Shown here: one piece after another, positions 57,368 to 64,000 of the stretch
Layout: each line of letters begins with the position of its first letter
Position numbering within the stretch: the first letter of the stretch is position 1
From: CALKXV01 sp965228905
GTDB lineage: Bacteria > Pseudomonadota > Alphaproteobacteria > Rhodobacterales > Rhodobacteraceae
Direction of reading: 5' to 3'
Assembly (NCBI GenBank): GCA_965228905.1
Contig: CBDDII010000003.1
Location: forward strand, 930,001 to 994,000
DNA length: 64,000 nt
Notes under the pieces: generated by a model
Told to the model about the DNA's origin: nothing
Databases searched by the model: none
What the model saw: the letters and a program-made list of their open reading frames with translations, nothing else
Position numbers and translations under genes: made by a program

Positions 57368-58204
57368 ATGACCATCGCAGTCACGGGAGCCACCGGCCAG
57401 CTTGGCAGTCGTATCGTCAAGGGGTTGAGCGCACGCGGTGCCGAGGCGGTCGCTCTGGCCCGCAAACCGGAAAATGCCGATCTGGGCGTGCCCGCGCGGG
57501 CATTCGACTACGACGATCCCGCCACCCTGGCTCCGGCACTGGCCGGTGTCGAAACACTGGTCCTGGTCTCGGGCAGCGAGATCGGCCAGCGCGAACGCCA
57601 GCACAAGGCCGTGATCGCGGCGGCAAAAGACGCGGGCGTCGGGCGCATCGTCTACACAAGTCTGCTGCACGCCGATACCAGCACCCTTTCGCTGGCAAGT
57701 GAGCACAAGGCGACCGAAGCGGCGCTGAAAGAGTCGGGGATTGCCCACACCATCCTGCGCAACGGCTGGTACACCGAGAACCTGACCATGCAGGTGCCGA
57801 CGGCGCTGGAGCATGGCGCGGTGATCGGCGCGGCAGGCGAGGGCCGGATTTCCGCCGCCACGCGCGACGATTACGCCGCCGCCGCCGTCGAAGCGGTGCT
57901 GGGCGAAGGGCACGAGGGCAAGACCTATGAACTGTCGGGTGACGCGGCCATTACCATGGCCGAGCTTGCCGCCGAAATCGGGAAACAGGCCGGCCGCGAG
58001 ATCGCCTATGCCGACCTTGGTGCCGAGGGCTATGCCGAGGCTCTGACCAATGCGGGTATCCCCGCCGAGATGGCCGAGGTTCTTGCGGGTTTTGATGTGG
58101 AGGCTGAAAAAGGCGCTCTCTTCGATGACGGCACCGAACTATCCGGGTTGATCGGGCACCCGACGACCCCGCTGTCGGTGGCTGTCACCGCCGCACTGGG
58201 CTGA
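57368..58204 (+). CDS. qorB: NAD(P)H-dependent quinone reductase-like protein (QorB family)
   Basis: The 278-residue protein starts MTIAVTGATGQLGSRIVKGLSARGAEAVALARKPENA with an NADPH-binding GATGQLG. It continues with the QorB pattern QRERQHKAVIAAAKDAGVGRIVYTSLLHADTSTLSLASEHKATEAALKESGIAHTILRNGWYTENL. QorB-type enzymes reduce quinones and help against electrophile stress. The divergent HxlR regulator and its operator dyads fit a quinone-sensing pair. ATG 57368 follows GAGGAGA. A strong terminator follows. Confidence 0.88.
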   Translation: MTIAVTGATGQLGSRIVKGLSARGAEAVALARKPENADLGVPARAFDYDDPATLAPALAGVETLVLVSGSEIGQRERQHKAVIAAAKDAGVGRIVYTSLLHADTSTLSLASEHKATEAALKESGIAHTILRNGWYTENLTMQVPTALEHGAVIGAAGEGRISAATRDDYAAAAVEAVLGEGHEGKTYELSGDAAITMAELAAEIGKQAGREIAYADLGAEGYAEALTNAGIPAEMAEVLAGFDVEAEKGALFDDGTELSGLIGHPTTPLSVAVTAALG

Positions 58205-58211
58205 GAGGCCA

Positions 58212-58239
58212 AAAGCCCCGCCCGGTCCGGCGGGGCTTT
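58212..58239 (+). terminator. Rho-independent terminator after qorB-like gene
   Basis: An 11-bp perfect stem AAAGCCCCGCC/GGCGGGGCTTT around a 6-nt loop, followed by CTTCC. Confidence 0.88.
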
Positions 58240-58329
58240 CTTCCTGTCCATTCTCCCGACCGCAACTCCTGTCACAAAACCCCGGCAAAATCGGCTATAC
58301 TGTCGCCATTCAAACGACAGGATTTGCCC

Positions 58330-59418
58330 ATGCCCTTTTACAACGCCCTTTCCCGCTATCGCGATTTCCCCGAATACCCCGGCCAGGCCGAATGGGTCGC
58401 CAAGCGCCTTCTGGCCCTGCGCTATGACCTTGCCCAAACCATCGTCAAGGACCGGCGGCCCAACTCTCTCATCATCGGGACCTGGAACATACGCGCCTTC
58501 GATGGTGGCATTCCCCGCCTGTCGGAAAGCCTGCACTACATTGCCGAGATCATCGCCGCCTTCGACGTCTGCGCGATCCAGGAGTTACGCCCCGATCTTG
58601 GCCCGATCCGCAAATTGAAAGAATTGCTTGGCCCGAACTGGGATTACTTCCTGACCGATGTCTCGGATCACGAGCGCGGCAATTCGGAACGCATGGCCTT
58701 CTTTTTCAATACCGACAAGGTGTTCTTCCGCAACATCATCGGCGAGATCGTCATCAGCAAGGACGCGCTGCCCGATGGCCACCAGATCGCCCGCTCGCCC
58801 TTTTTTGCCGCCTTCCAGTCCGACTGGTTCCGCTTCACGCTCTGTTCGTCGCATATCATCTATGGCGACGACCATGCCCTGCGCGCCGCCGAGATCACCG
58901 CGATCACCGATGCCCTGGCCAAACGCGCCAAGGTCGAAGACCAGGTGTTCATTTTCCTTGGCGACATGAACATAGAGAAAGCCGACGGCCCGATCATGAC
59001 GGCGTTGAAGAACAGCAAGATGGAATTGGCCGCCGTGCCGAATTCCAACCTCTCGGGCACCAAGCCCTATGACCAGATCGCCTATACGGTGAAGGGCAAG
59101 AGCACGCGCAAGACGCGGCTGATCCGCTCGGGCGGGTTCGACTGGCGCGGCGCGGTCTTTGGCCCAGCCCCCGATCCGGACCCGAACGCCCCCGACGATC
59201 CGCCCCATGTCGAACGTGTGGCGGACGCGGCACAACGCGCCCATTACGAACCCCTGTCCGTGGCGCAACGCGCGGCGCACAACAAGGCCCCCTATGCGGA
59301 CTTCAAGAAAAGCTACAAAACCTGGATGTCCTTCGAGATGTCCGATCACCTGCCGGTCTGGGCCGAGTTGGAGGTGGATTTCTCGGACGAATACCTTTTG
59401 CGATACGTGAACAACTGA
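58330..59418 (+). CDS. endonuclease/exonuclease/phosphatase (EEP) family protein
   Basis: The 362-residue protein has the DNase I-like EEP catalytic set: Asn in GTWNIRAFD near residue 52, Glu in AIQELRPDLG near residue 87, His in SSHIIYGDD near residue 176, Asp/Asn in FLGDMNIEK near residue 212, and the closing SDHLPVWAELEV near residue 340. No signal peptide is seen, so it is likely cytoplasmic. The substrate (nucleic acid, phosphoinositide-like lipid or other phosphodiester) cannot be told. ATG 58330 is used, with TTG 58324 as an alternative. Confidence 0.88.
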   Translation: MPFYNALSRYRDFPEYPGQAEWVAKRLLALRYDLAQTIVKDRRPNSLIIGTWNIRAFDGGIPRLSESLHYIAEIIAAFDVCAIQELRPDLGPIRKLKELLGPNWDYFLTDVSDHERGNSERMAFFFNTDKVFFRNIIGEIVISKDALPDGHQIARSPFFAAFQSDWFRFTLCSSHIIYGDDHALRAAEITAITDALAKRAKVEDQVFIFLGDMNIEKADGPIMTALKNSKMELAAVPNSNLSGTKPYDQIAYTVKGKSTRKTRLIRSGGFDWRGAVFGPAPDPDPNAPDDPPHVERVADAAQRAHYEPLSVAQRAAHNKAPYADFKKSYKTWMSFEMSDHLPVWAELEVDFSDEYLLRYVNN

Positions 59419-59515
59419 CGCCGCTTCTGTGCGATTATGCGTGTCAGGAACCTGCGCTCGGGCAGTTTCGCTGCCCGCCGATAACGATTAATGTGCGCGT
59501 CTGAGGAGACAGCAA

Positions 59516-60445
59516 ATGCCATCAATCGTGACAGTCGATGGCCTGGACAAGACCTATGAAGGTGGGTTCCAGGCCCTGAAAGACGTGAGCCTTGAGATCG
59601 AAGAGGGCGAGATCCTGGCCCTGCTTGGCCCAAACGGCGCGGGGAAAACCACCCTGATTTCAACGATTTGCGGGATCACCACCCCGACCTCGGGCAAGAT
59701 CACCGTGGCCGGGAATTGCGTGGTGGAAGACTGGCGTGCCGCGCGGCGGCTGATCGGTCTGGTGCCGCAGGAAATCAACCTCGAACCTTTTGAACGGGTC
59801 GGCAACACCGTGCGGTTTTCGCGCGGGCTGTTCGGCAAGCCGCGCGACGACGACAAGATCGACCAGATTCTGCGCGACCTGTCGCTGCTCGACAAGAAAG
59901 ACGCGCGGATCTCGGAACTCTCCGGCGGCATGAAACGCCGGGTGCTGATCGCCAAGGCCCTGTCGCACGAACCGCGCATCCTGTTCCTGGACGAACCGAC
60001 CGCCGGGGTCGACGTGGAACTGCGCCGCGACATGTGGGCGCTGGTCGAACGGCTGCGTGCCGAGGGCGTGACGATCATCCTGACCACCCACTACATTGAA
60101 GAGGCCGAGGCCATCGCCGACCGCATCGGCGTCATCAACGCGGGCGAACTGCTGTTGATCGAAGACAAGACCGCCCTGATGCAGCGCCTTGGCAAGAAGG
60201 CCCTGCGCATCGAGTTGAACGAAGCCATCGCCTCGGTCCCCGAGGCGCTGGCCGAGTTCGACCTGGCCCTTGCCGAGGACGGCACCAGCCTGACCTATAC
60301 CTATGAGGCGGGCGGCAAGCGCACCGGGATCACCCGGCTTCTGGCAAGCCTTCAGAATGCGGGGCTGGTGCTGTCCGACGTGCAGACCCACGAAAGCTCG
60401 CTTGAAGAAATCTTCGTCGACTTGTTGCAGGAGGACGCGGCATGA
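59516..60445 (+). CDS. ABC-2 type exporter ATP-binding protein
   Basis: The 309-residue ATPase has Walker A GPNGAGKT near residue 38, signature LSGGMKRRVLIAKAL and Walker B ILFLDEPTAGVD near residue 154, followed by LTTHYIEEAEAIADRIGVI. The C-terminal extension is typical of YadG-type exporter ATPases. It overlaps the permease gene by 4 nt. The exported substrate is unknown. The ribosome site GAGGAG precedes ATG 59516. Confidence 0.95.
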   Translation: MPSIVTVDGLDKTYEGGFQALKDVSLEIEEGEILALLGPNGAGKTTLISTICGITTPTSGKITVAGNCVVEDWRAARRLIGLVPQEINLEPFERVGNTVRFSRGLFGKPRDDDKIDQILRDLSLLDKKDARISELSGGMKRRVLIAKALSHEPRILFLDEPTAGVDVELRRDMWALVERLRAEGVTIILTTHYIEEAEAIADRIGVINAGELLLIEDKTALMQRLGKKALRIELNEAIASVPEALAEFDLALAEDGTSLTYTYEAGGKRTGITRLLASLQNAGLVLSDVQTHESSLEEIFVDLLQEDAA

Positions 60446-61203
60446 ACTGGATCGGTATCGCCGCCATCTGGCGGTTCGAAATGGCGCGGTTCTTCCGCTC
60501 GATGATCCAGTCGGTCGTCTCGCCGGTGCTGTCGACCTCGCTTTACTTCGTGGTCTTCGGCGCCGCCATCGGCAGCCGCATTCCCCAGATCGAGGGTATT
60601 TCCTATGGCGCCTTCATCGTGCCGGGGCTGATCATCCTGACCGTGCTGCAACACTCGATCCAGAACGCGGGCTTTGGCATCTATTTCCCCAAGTTCATCG
60701 GCACGATCTTCGAAGTTCTCTCGGCCCCGCTCAGCGCCTTTGAAATCGTCATCGGTTATGTGGGGGCGGCGGCGGCCAAGGCGATCCTGATCGGGCTGAT
60801 CATCCTGTTGACGTCGTTTCTGTTTGTCGACATCCGCATCGAACACCCATTCGTGATGCTTCTGTTCCTGGTGCTCACCTCGGTCAGTTTCTCGCTTCTG
60901 GGGTTCATCCTGGGCATTTGGGCGGGCAGCTTTGAACAGTTGAACATCGTGCCGCTTCTGGTCGTCACGCCCTTGGTGTTCCTTGGCGGGTCGTTCTATT
61001 CGATCTCGATGCTGCCGCCGTTCTGGCAGGGCGTGTCGCTGTTGAACCCGGTGCTCTACCTGGTCTCGGGTTTTCGCTGGTCGTTCTTCGGCGCATCGGA
61101 CGTGCCCGTCATGGCGAGCCTCTTCGCGGTGCTGTTCTTTGCAGCGGTTTGCCTTGTGGTGATCTGGTGGATTTTCCGCACCGGTTACAAGCTGAAGGCC
61201 TGA
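60442..61203 (+). CDS. ABC-2 type exporter permease
   Basis: The 253-residue membrane protein has six hydrophobic helices of the ABC-2 permease family, e.g. MIQSVVSPVLSTSLYFVVFGAAIGSRI, YGAFIVPGLIILTVLQHSIQNAGFGIYFPKFIGTIFEVLSAPLSAFEIVIGY and PLLVVTPLVFLGGSFYSISMLPPFWQ. It pairs with the ATPase upstream (YadG/YadH-like exporter). A cluster of four hairpins follows it. Confidence 0.94.
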   Translation: MNWIGIAAIWRFEMARFFRSMIQSVVSPVLSTSLYFVVFGAAIGSRIPQIEGISYGAFIVPGLIILTVLQHSIQNAGFGIYFPKFIGTIFEVLSAPLSAFEIVIGYVGAAAAKAILIGLIILLTSFLFVDIRIEHPFVMLLFLVLTSVSFSLLGFILGIWAGSFEQLNIVPLLVVTPLVFLGGSFYSISMLPPFWQGVSLLNPVLYLVSGFRWSFFGASDVPVMASLFAVLFFAAVCLVVIWWIFRTGYKLKA

Positions 61204-61208
61204 AGGGG

Positions 61209-61323
61209 CGCGAAGTCTGACGCAGACTTCGCGTTGGAAACCGTCGCGGTTTCCAATTTTCGGACTGTTTGGGAAAGCGGATTTCGCGACGAAATCCGGT
61301 GCGAAGCCTGCGACAGGCTTCGC
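61209..61323. repeat. cluster of four perfect hairpins with 3-nt loops
   Basis: Between convergent ABC permease and pfkB genes: stem 1 CGCGAAGTCTG/CAGACTTCGCG (61209-61233, loop ACG), stem 2 TTGGAAACCG/CGGTTTCCAA (61234-61256, loop TCG), stem 3 CGGATTTCG/CGAAATCCG (61278-61298, loop CGA), stem 4 GCGAAGCCTG/CAGGCTTCGC (61301-61323, loop CGA). All arms are perfect. They can terminate transcription from either side, but four in a row is unusual. Confidence 0.9.
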
Positions 61324-61328
61324 CCGAT

Positions 61329-62279
61329 TCAGATCGCGGTCACCGTGCAGGCCTGCCGGTTTTTCTCGGTGATCGCCGGATCGCAAAGCCGGGTCGCCTC
61401 GGTCTGAACCGCTGCACTTGCCGCAGCCACGCCCCACTTCAGGCATTCGTCGACCGGCTCGCCACCCGCCAGCGCCAGGGTGAAGGCACCGACGAAACTG
61501 TCGCCCGCGCCGACCTTCGACACCACCGGACCGGGCGGGTTGACCGCGTGCCATGCGCCCTCTTTCGAGGCCAGCACCGAACCATCGGCTCCACGTGCCA
61601 CGATCACGATGCGGGCCACGCCCCTGGCGATCAACTCGCGGGCAAAAGCAGCGGTGTCTTCGCGCGTGGGCAGGGGGCGACCGGCCAGTTCCTCGCCTTC
61701 CTCACCGTCCATGCGCAATACGTAAAGCGCATCGTGCGGCCCCTCGGCCAGATGGAACAGGGCAGGGCCGGATGTATCGACGATCAGCCGCGCGCCGCGC
61801 CCGGCCACGTGATCGGCCAGGATCGACGGAAAGTCCTTGGCGACCCCCGGCGGCTGGCTGCCCGACAGGACAACCAGCGTATCCTCGCCCGTGGCCTGAT
61901 CGACCGAGGCAAGGGCACGCGGCACGTCGTGTTCCTGCCAGACCGGGCCGGGCATGACAAAGCGGTATTGCGCACCCGTCGCGCGGTCAATCACGCTGGT
62001 CGATTGCCGGGTCTCGCCGGGGCCCTGAAAGGCCACTGTCGGCACGCCCTCAAGGGCCAGAAGCTGCAACAGATGCGCCCCCGTCGCGCCGCCGATGGCG
62101 ACCAGTGCCGTGGCCTGTCCGCCCAGCAGTTTCACGGCACGCGCAACGTTGATGCCGCCACCGCCCGGGTCGATCTGGGGATCGCTGCACCTGAGCTTCA
62201 AGTGCGGCACCACTTCGGGCGCGGTGGTCGAAAAATCGACGGTCGGGTTCAGCGTGATGGTGAGGATGTGCGACTTCAT
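61329..62279 (-). CDS. pfkB: PfkB-family hexose-phosphate kinase (6-phosphofructokinase II/1-phosphofructokinase type)
   Basis: The 316-residue ribokinase-fold protein starts MKSHILTITLNPTVDFSTTAPEVVPHLKLRCSDPQIDPGGGGINVARAVKLLGGQATALVAIGGATG and closely follows the E. coli PfkB pattern. Later features are RFVMPGP, SGSQPPGV, and the catalytic base in KVGAGDSFVGAFTLALAGG near residue 257. It should phosphorylate fructose-6-phosphate or a similar hexose phosphate with ATP. The start ATG 62279 is preferred over the longer frame from 62306. The gene is followed by the hairpin cluster and preceded by gltX on the same strand. Confidence 0.9.
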   Translation of the reverse strand: MKSHILTITLNPTVDFSTTAPEVVPHLKLRCSDPQIDPGGGGINVARAVKLLGGQATALVAIGGATGAHLLQLLALEGVPTVAFQGPGETRQSTSVIDRATGAQYRFVMPGPVWQEHDVPRALASVDQATGEDTLVVLSGSQPPGVAKDFPSILADHVAGRGARLIVDTSGPALFHLAEGPHDALYVLRMDGEEGEELAGRPLPTREDTAAFARELIARGVARIVIVARGADGSVLASKEGAWHAVNPPGPVVSKVGAGDSFVGAFTLALAGGEPVDECLKWGVAAASAAVQTEATRLCDPAITEKNRQACTVTAI

Positions 62280-62358
62280 GGTCCCGGCTCTGAATTGCGC
62301 GAGCACCTTGGACCGTTAGCGCCACCACGGCAAGGGGCAATCCCCGCCTGCGCCGTGT

Positions 62359-63675
62359 CTAAAGCGTGGGTTTCTTCTGCAAAAGCGGCATCACATCGGC
62401 CATTTCAGGCCCGCGCGGCTGCCCGGTGACGGCAAGGCGCAGCGGCATGAACAGTGCCTTTCCCTTGCGACCCGTCGCCTCTTTCACGGCCGTCGTCCAA
62501 GTGCTCCAGGTGTCGGCGTCGTATGGGGCGTCGGGCAGAAGGGCGAGCGCCTGTTCCACGAACTCGCGATCGTCGTCGGCAATCTCGGGCGAAACCTCGC
62601 CAGCAAAGACGGGCCACCACGAAGCCGCCTCGTTCCGCGTGGCGATATTGCCGCGCACGGTCTGCCAATAGGCCTCGCGCAGGTCTTCGGGAACCACGGC
62701 CAGTTGATCTTCGACCTCCGCAACCTCCAGCCCGTGGATCACCCGCGCGGTCAGCGGGCCAAGATCGTCGGGGTCCAGCTTGGTCGGCGCGGTGCCGAAA
62801 TGGCCGATGTCAAAGCCCTCGATGATCTCGTCATGCGTGGAACGCAACTCGATCGCATCCGAAGACCCAAGCCGCGCCATCAGCGACAAAAGCGCCATCG
62901 GCTCGATCCCCGCCTCGCGCAGATCGCGAAGCGCCAGCGTGCCCAGCCGTTTCGACAGCGCCTCACCCTCGGGACCGGTCAACAGGGAATGGTGCGCAAA
63001 GGCGGGCACATTCTGGCCAAGCGCCTCCATGATCTGGATCTGTGTCGCGGTGTTGGTCACGTGGTCCGAGCCGCGCACGACATGGGTCACTCCCATTTCC
63101 GTGTCGTCGACAACACTGGCCAGCGTATAAAGCACCTGGCCGTCCTGGCGGATCAGCACCGGGTCGGAAACACTGGCGGCGTCAATCGAGATGTCGCCGA
63201 CGATCAGGTCGGTCCATTCGATCCGGGCATGATCCAGCTTGAACCGCCACACGCCATCGCCGCGATCAGCCTTCATCGCCGCCTTTTCGTCGTCGGACAG
63301 CGCAAGGGCGGCGCGGTCATAGACCGGCGGCTTGCCCATGTTCAGCTGCTTCTTCCGCTTCAGGTCCAGTTCCACCGGCGTTTCCCAGGCTTCGTAAAAC
63401 CGGCCCATCTCGCGCAGACGGTCCGCGGCCTCGGCGTAACGGTCGAGCCGTTCGGACTGCCGCTCGATCCGGTCCCATGTCAGGCCCAGCCATTCCAAGT
63501 CCTGCTGGATCGCGTCGACGTAAATCTGTTTCGACCGCTCGGGGTCGGTGTCGTCGATGCGCAGGATGAAGGTGCCGCCGGCCTTTCGGGCCAGCACCCA
63601 GTTGAACAGGGCGGCGCGCAGGTTGCCGATATGCAGATAACCGGTCGGCGAAGGGGCAAAACGGGTGGTGGTCAT
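62359..63675 (-). CDS. gltX: glutamate--tRNA ligase
   Basis: GluRS charges tRNA-Glu (and tRNA-Gln where GatCAB is used). The 438-residue class I enzyme has the HIGH-type motif in TRFAPSPTGYLHIGNLRAALFNW at the start and the KMSKS-equivalent EALSKRLG near residue 245. The length is that of the shorter of the two GltX types usual in Rhodobacteraceae, so a second gltX elsewhere in the genome is likely. It is divergent from the metallopeptidase-like gene. Confidence 0.94.
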   Translation of the reverse strand: MTTTRFAPSPTGYLHIGNLRAALFNWVLARKAGGTFILRIDDTDPERSKQIYVDAIQQDLEWLGLTWDRIERQSERLDRYAEAADRLREMGRFYEAWETPVELDLKRKKQLNMGKPPVYDRAALALSDDEKAAMKADRGDGVWRFKLDHARIEWTDLIVGDISIDAASVSDPVLIRQDGQVLYTLASVVDDTEMGVTHVVRGSDHVTNTATQIQIMEALGQNVPAFAHHSLLTGPEGEALSKRLGTLALRDLREAGIEPMALLSLMARLGSSDAIELRSTHDEIIEGFDIGHFGTAPTKLDPDDLGPLTARVIHGLEVAEVEDQLAVVPEDLREAYWQTVRGNIATRNEAASWWPVFAGEVSPEIADDDREFVEQALALLPDAPYDADTWSTWTTAVKEATGRKGKALFMPLRLAVTGQPRGPEMADVMPLLQKKPTL

Positions 63676-63736
63676 GGGTCTCTCCTGATGCCAGAGGCTC
63701 TTTCACAAGCCCGGCCTTTTGTCCATATGTCGGGAC

Positions 63737-64000
63737 ATGGACTGGACCGACAGAGAAGCCCCCGACGCGGGCGTGATCGAGGCGCTGGCCCTCGCGGTGA
63801 TCGAGGCGCTGCCGGAAGTGTTTCGCGACCATGCGCGCGGCGTCGCCCTTCGGGTCGAGGATTTCGCGACCGACGCGGTGCTGGACGAGATGGAGATCGA
63901 AGATCCCTTTCACCTGACCGGCCTTTACGACGGCATCCCCCTGACCCACAAATCCTTCGCCGACCAGCCGGAAAAACCCGACGCAATCTGGCTTTACCGC
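63737..64000 (+). CDS. zincin-like metallopeptidase family protein, C-terminus cut by window edge
   Basis: The frame from ATG 63737 stays open to the window end (88 codons, MDWTDREAPDAGVIEALALAVIEALPEVFRDHARGVALRVEDF, then DAVLDEMEIEDPFHLTGLYDGIPLTHKS). This matches the N-terminal part of the PF06262-type metallopeptidase family (LTGLYxGxPL region). The HExxH zinc motif expected further downstream lies beyond the window. It is divergent from gltX with a 61-nt gap. Confidence 0.75.
   Translation, partial: MDWTDREAPDAGVIEALALAVIEALPEVFRDHARGVALRVEDFATDAVLDEMEIEDPFHLTGLYDGIPLTHKSFADQPEKPDAIWLYR

Overview
The window is a 64 kb piece of chromosome from a high-GC alphaproteobacterium, almost certainly of the family Rhodobacteraceae (Roseobacter group). 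The evidence is the set of gene families and their order: an ethylmalonyl-CoA pathway gene set (mcl2, mch, ecm, ccr), a sdhCDAB operon, the hisS-hisZ-hisG operon with short-form HisG, a class II (B12-dependent) ribonucleotide reductase, TIGR02186, DUF1489, NnrU and CreD proteins, and a luxR/luxI pair. No tRNA, rRNA, CRISPR array, transposase or prophage was recognised. Coding density is high and most operons are packed with 1 to 11 nt overlaps.

Layout. 1-4.1 kb (minus): a truncated secreted protein, sucC, a GT2 glycosyltransferase and mdh. 4.4-7.9 kb: a small periplasmic protein, then mcl2-nnrU-mch and a DoxX protein. 8.3-14 kb: sdhC-sdhD-sdhA, a lipoprotein, a methyltransferase/glycosyltransferase fusion, a second lipoprotein and sdhB. 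14-17.7 kb: a BNR-repeat protein, a small membrane protein, creD and deoD. 18-20.3 kb: the arsenate-detoxifying pair gap/arsJ. 20.4-24 kb: divergent ecm and ccr. 24.2-25.9 kb: a quorum-sensing cassette. 25.9-29.7 kb: a RecD-like helicase, TIGR02186/TSUP and a small protein. 29.7-34.9 kb: a BMP-type nucleoside-like ABC importer. 35-40.6 kb: rimI, tsaB, a GFA protein, a NifU-like protein, a USP, an ornithine cyclodeaminase-like protein, a membrane protein and a branched-chain aminotransferase. 41-45.2 kb: a P-loop kinase-like protein, slyX and hisS-hisZ-hisG. 45.3-49.5 kb: DUF1489, nrdJ, a hypothetical and a flavodoxin. 49.7-55.9 kb: a Hint-domain protein, hypotheticals and an AraC regulator divergent from an NmrA/DUF4345/DUF1772 group. 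56-64 kb: rpsD, a qorR/qorB-like pair, an EEP-fold nuclease-like protein, an ABC-2 exporter, a pfkB kinase, gltX and a truncated metallopeptidase.

How the genes work together. Much of the first 24 kb is central carbon metabolism: TCA steps (sucC, sdh, mdh) and four steps of acetyl-CoA assimilation through the ethylmalonyl-CoA pathway, whose products (glyoxylate, succinyl-CoA, malate) feed those TCA steps. A pair of GTGATCAC-type sites exactly 21 bp apart lies about 110-120 nt upstream of both sucC and sdhC, which suggests a shared regulator. The ecm mutase and the class II RNR both need adenosylcobalamin.

Most unusual signals. (1) nrdJ carries an in-frame segment that reads as a complete XRE/Cro-type helix-turn-helix domain in the linker before its C-terminal part. 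(2) hisS, 4.7 kb away, carries an AT-richer in-frame expansion. (3) Both inserts are flanked by mirror-image base skew: codon third positions are G/T-rich on the left and C-rich on the right. (4) A dispersed palindromic element (hairpin plus a conserved GCGTATTT...GTGAAG or GATGAAG tail) occurs four times, once inside the rimI reading frame. (5) Four perfect hairpins with three-base loops are packed in 115 bp at 61.2 kb. (6) A structured candidate RNA with an intrinsic terminator lies upstream of the aminotransferase gene. Functions are assigned by reading the sequence and recalling families; no database search was run.
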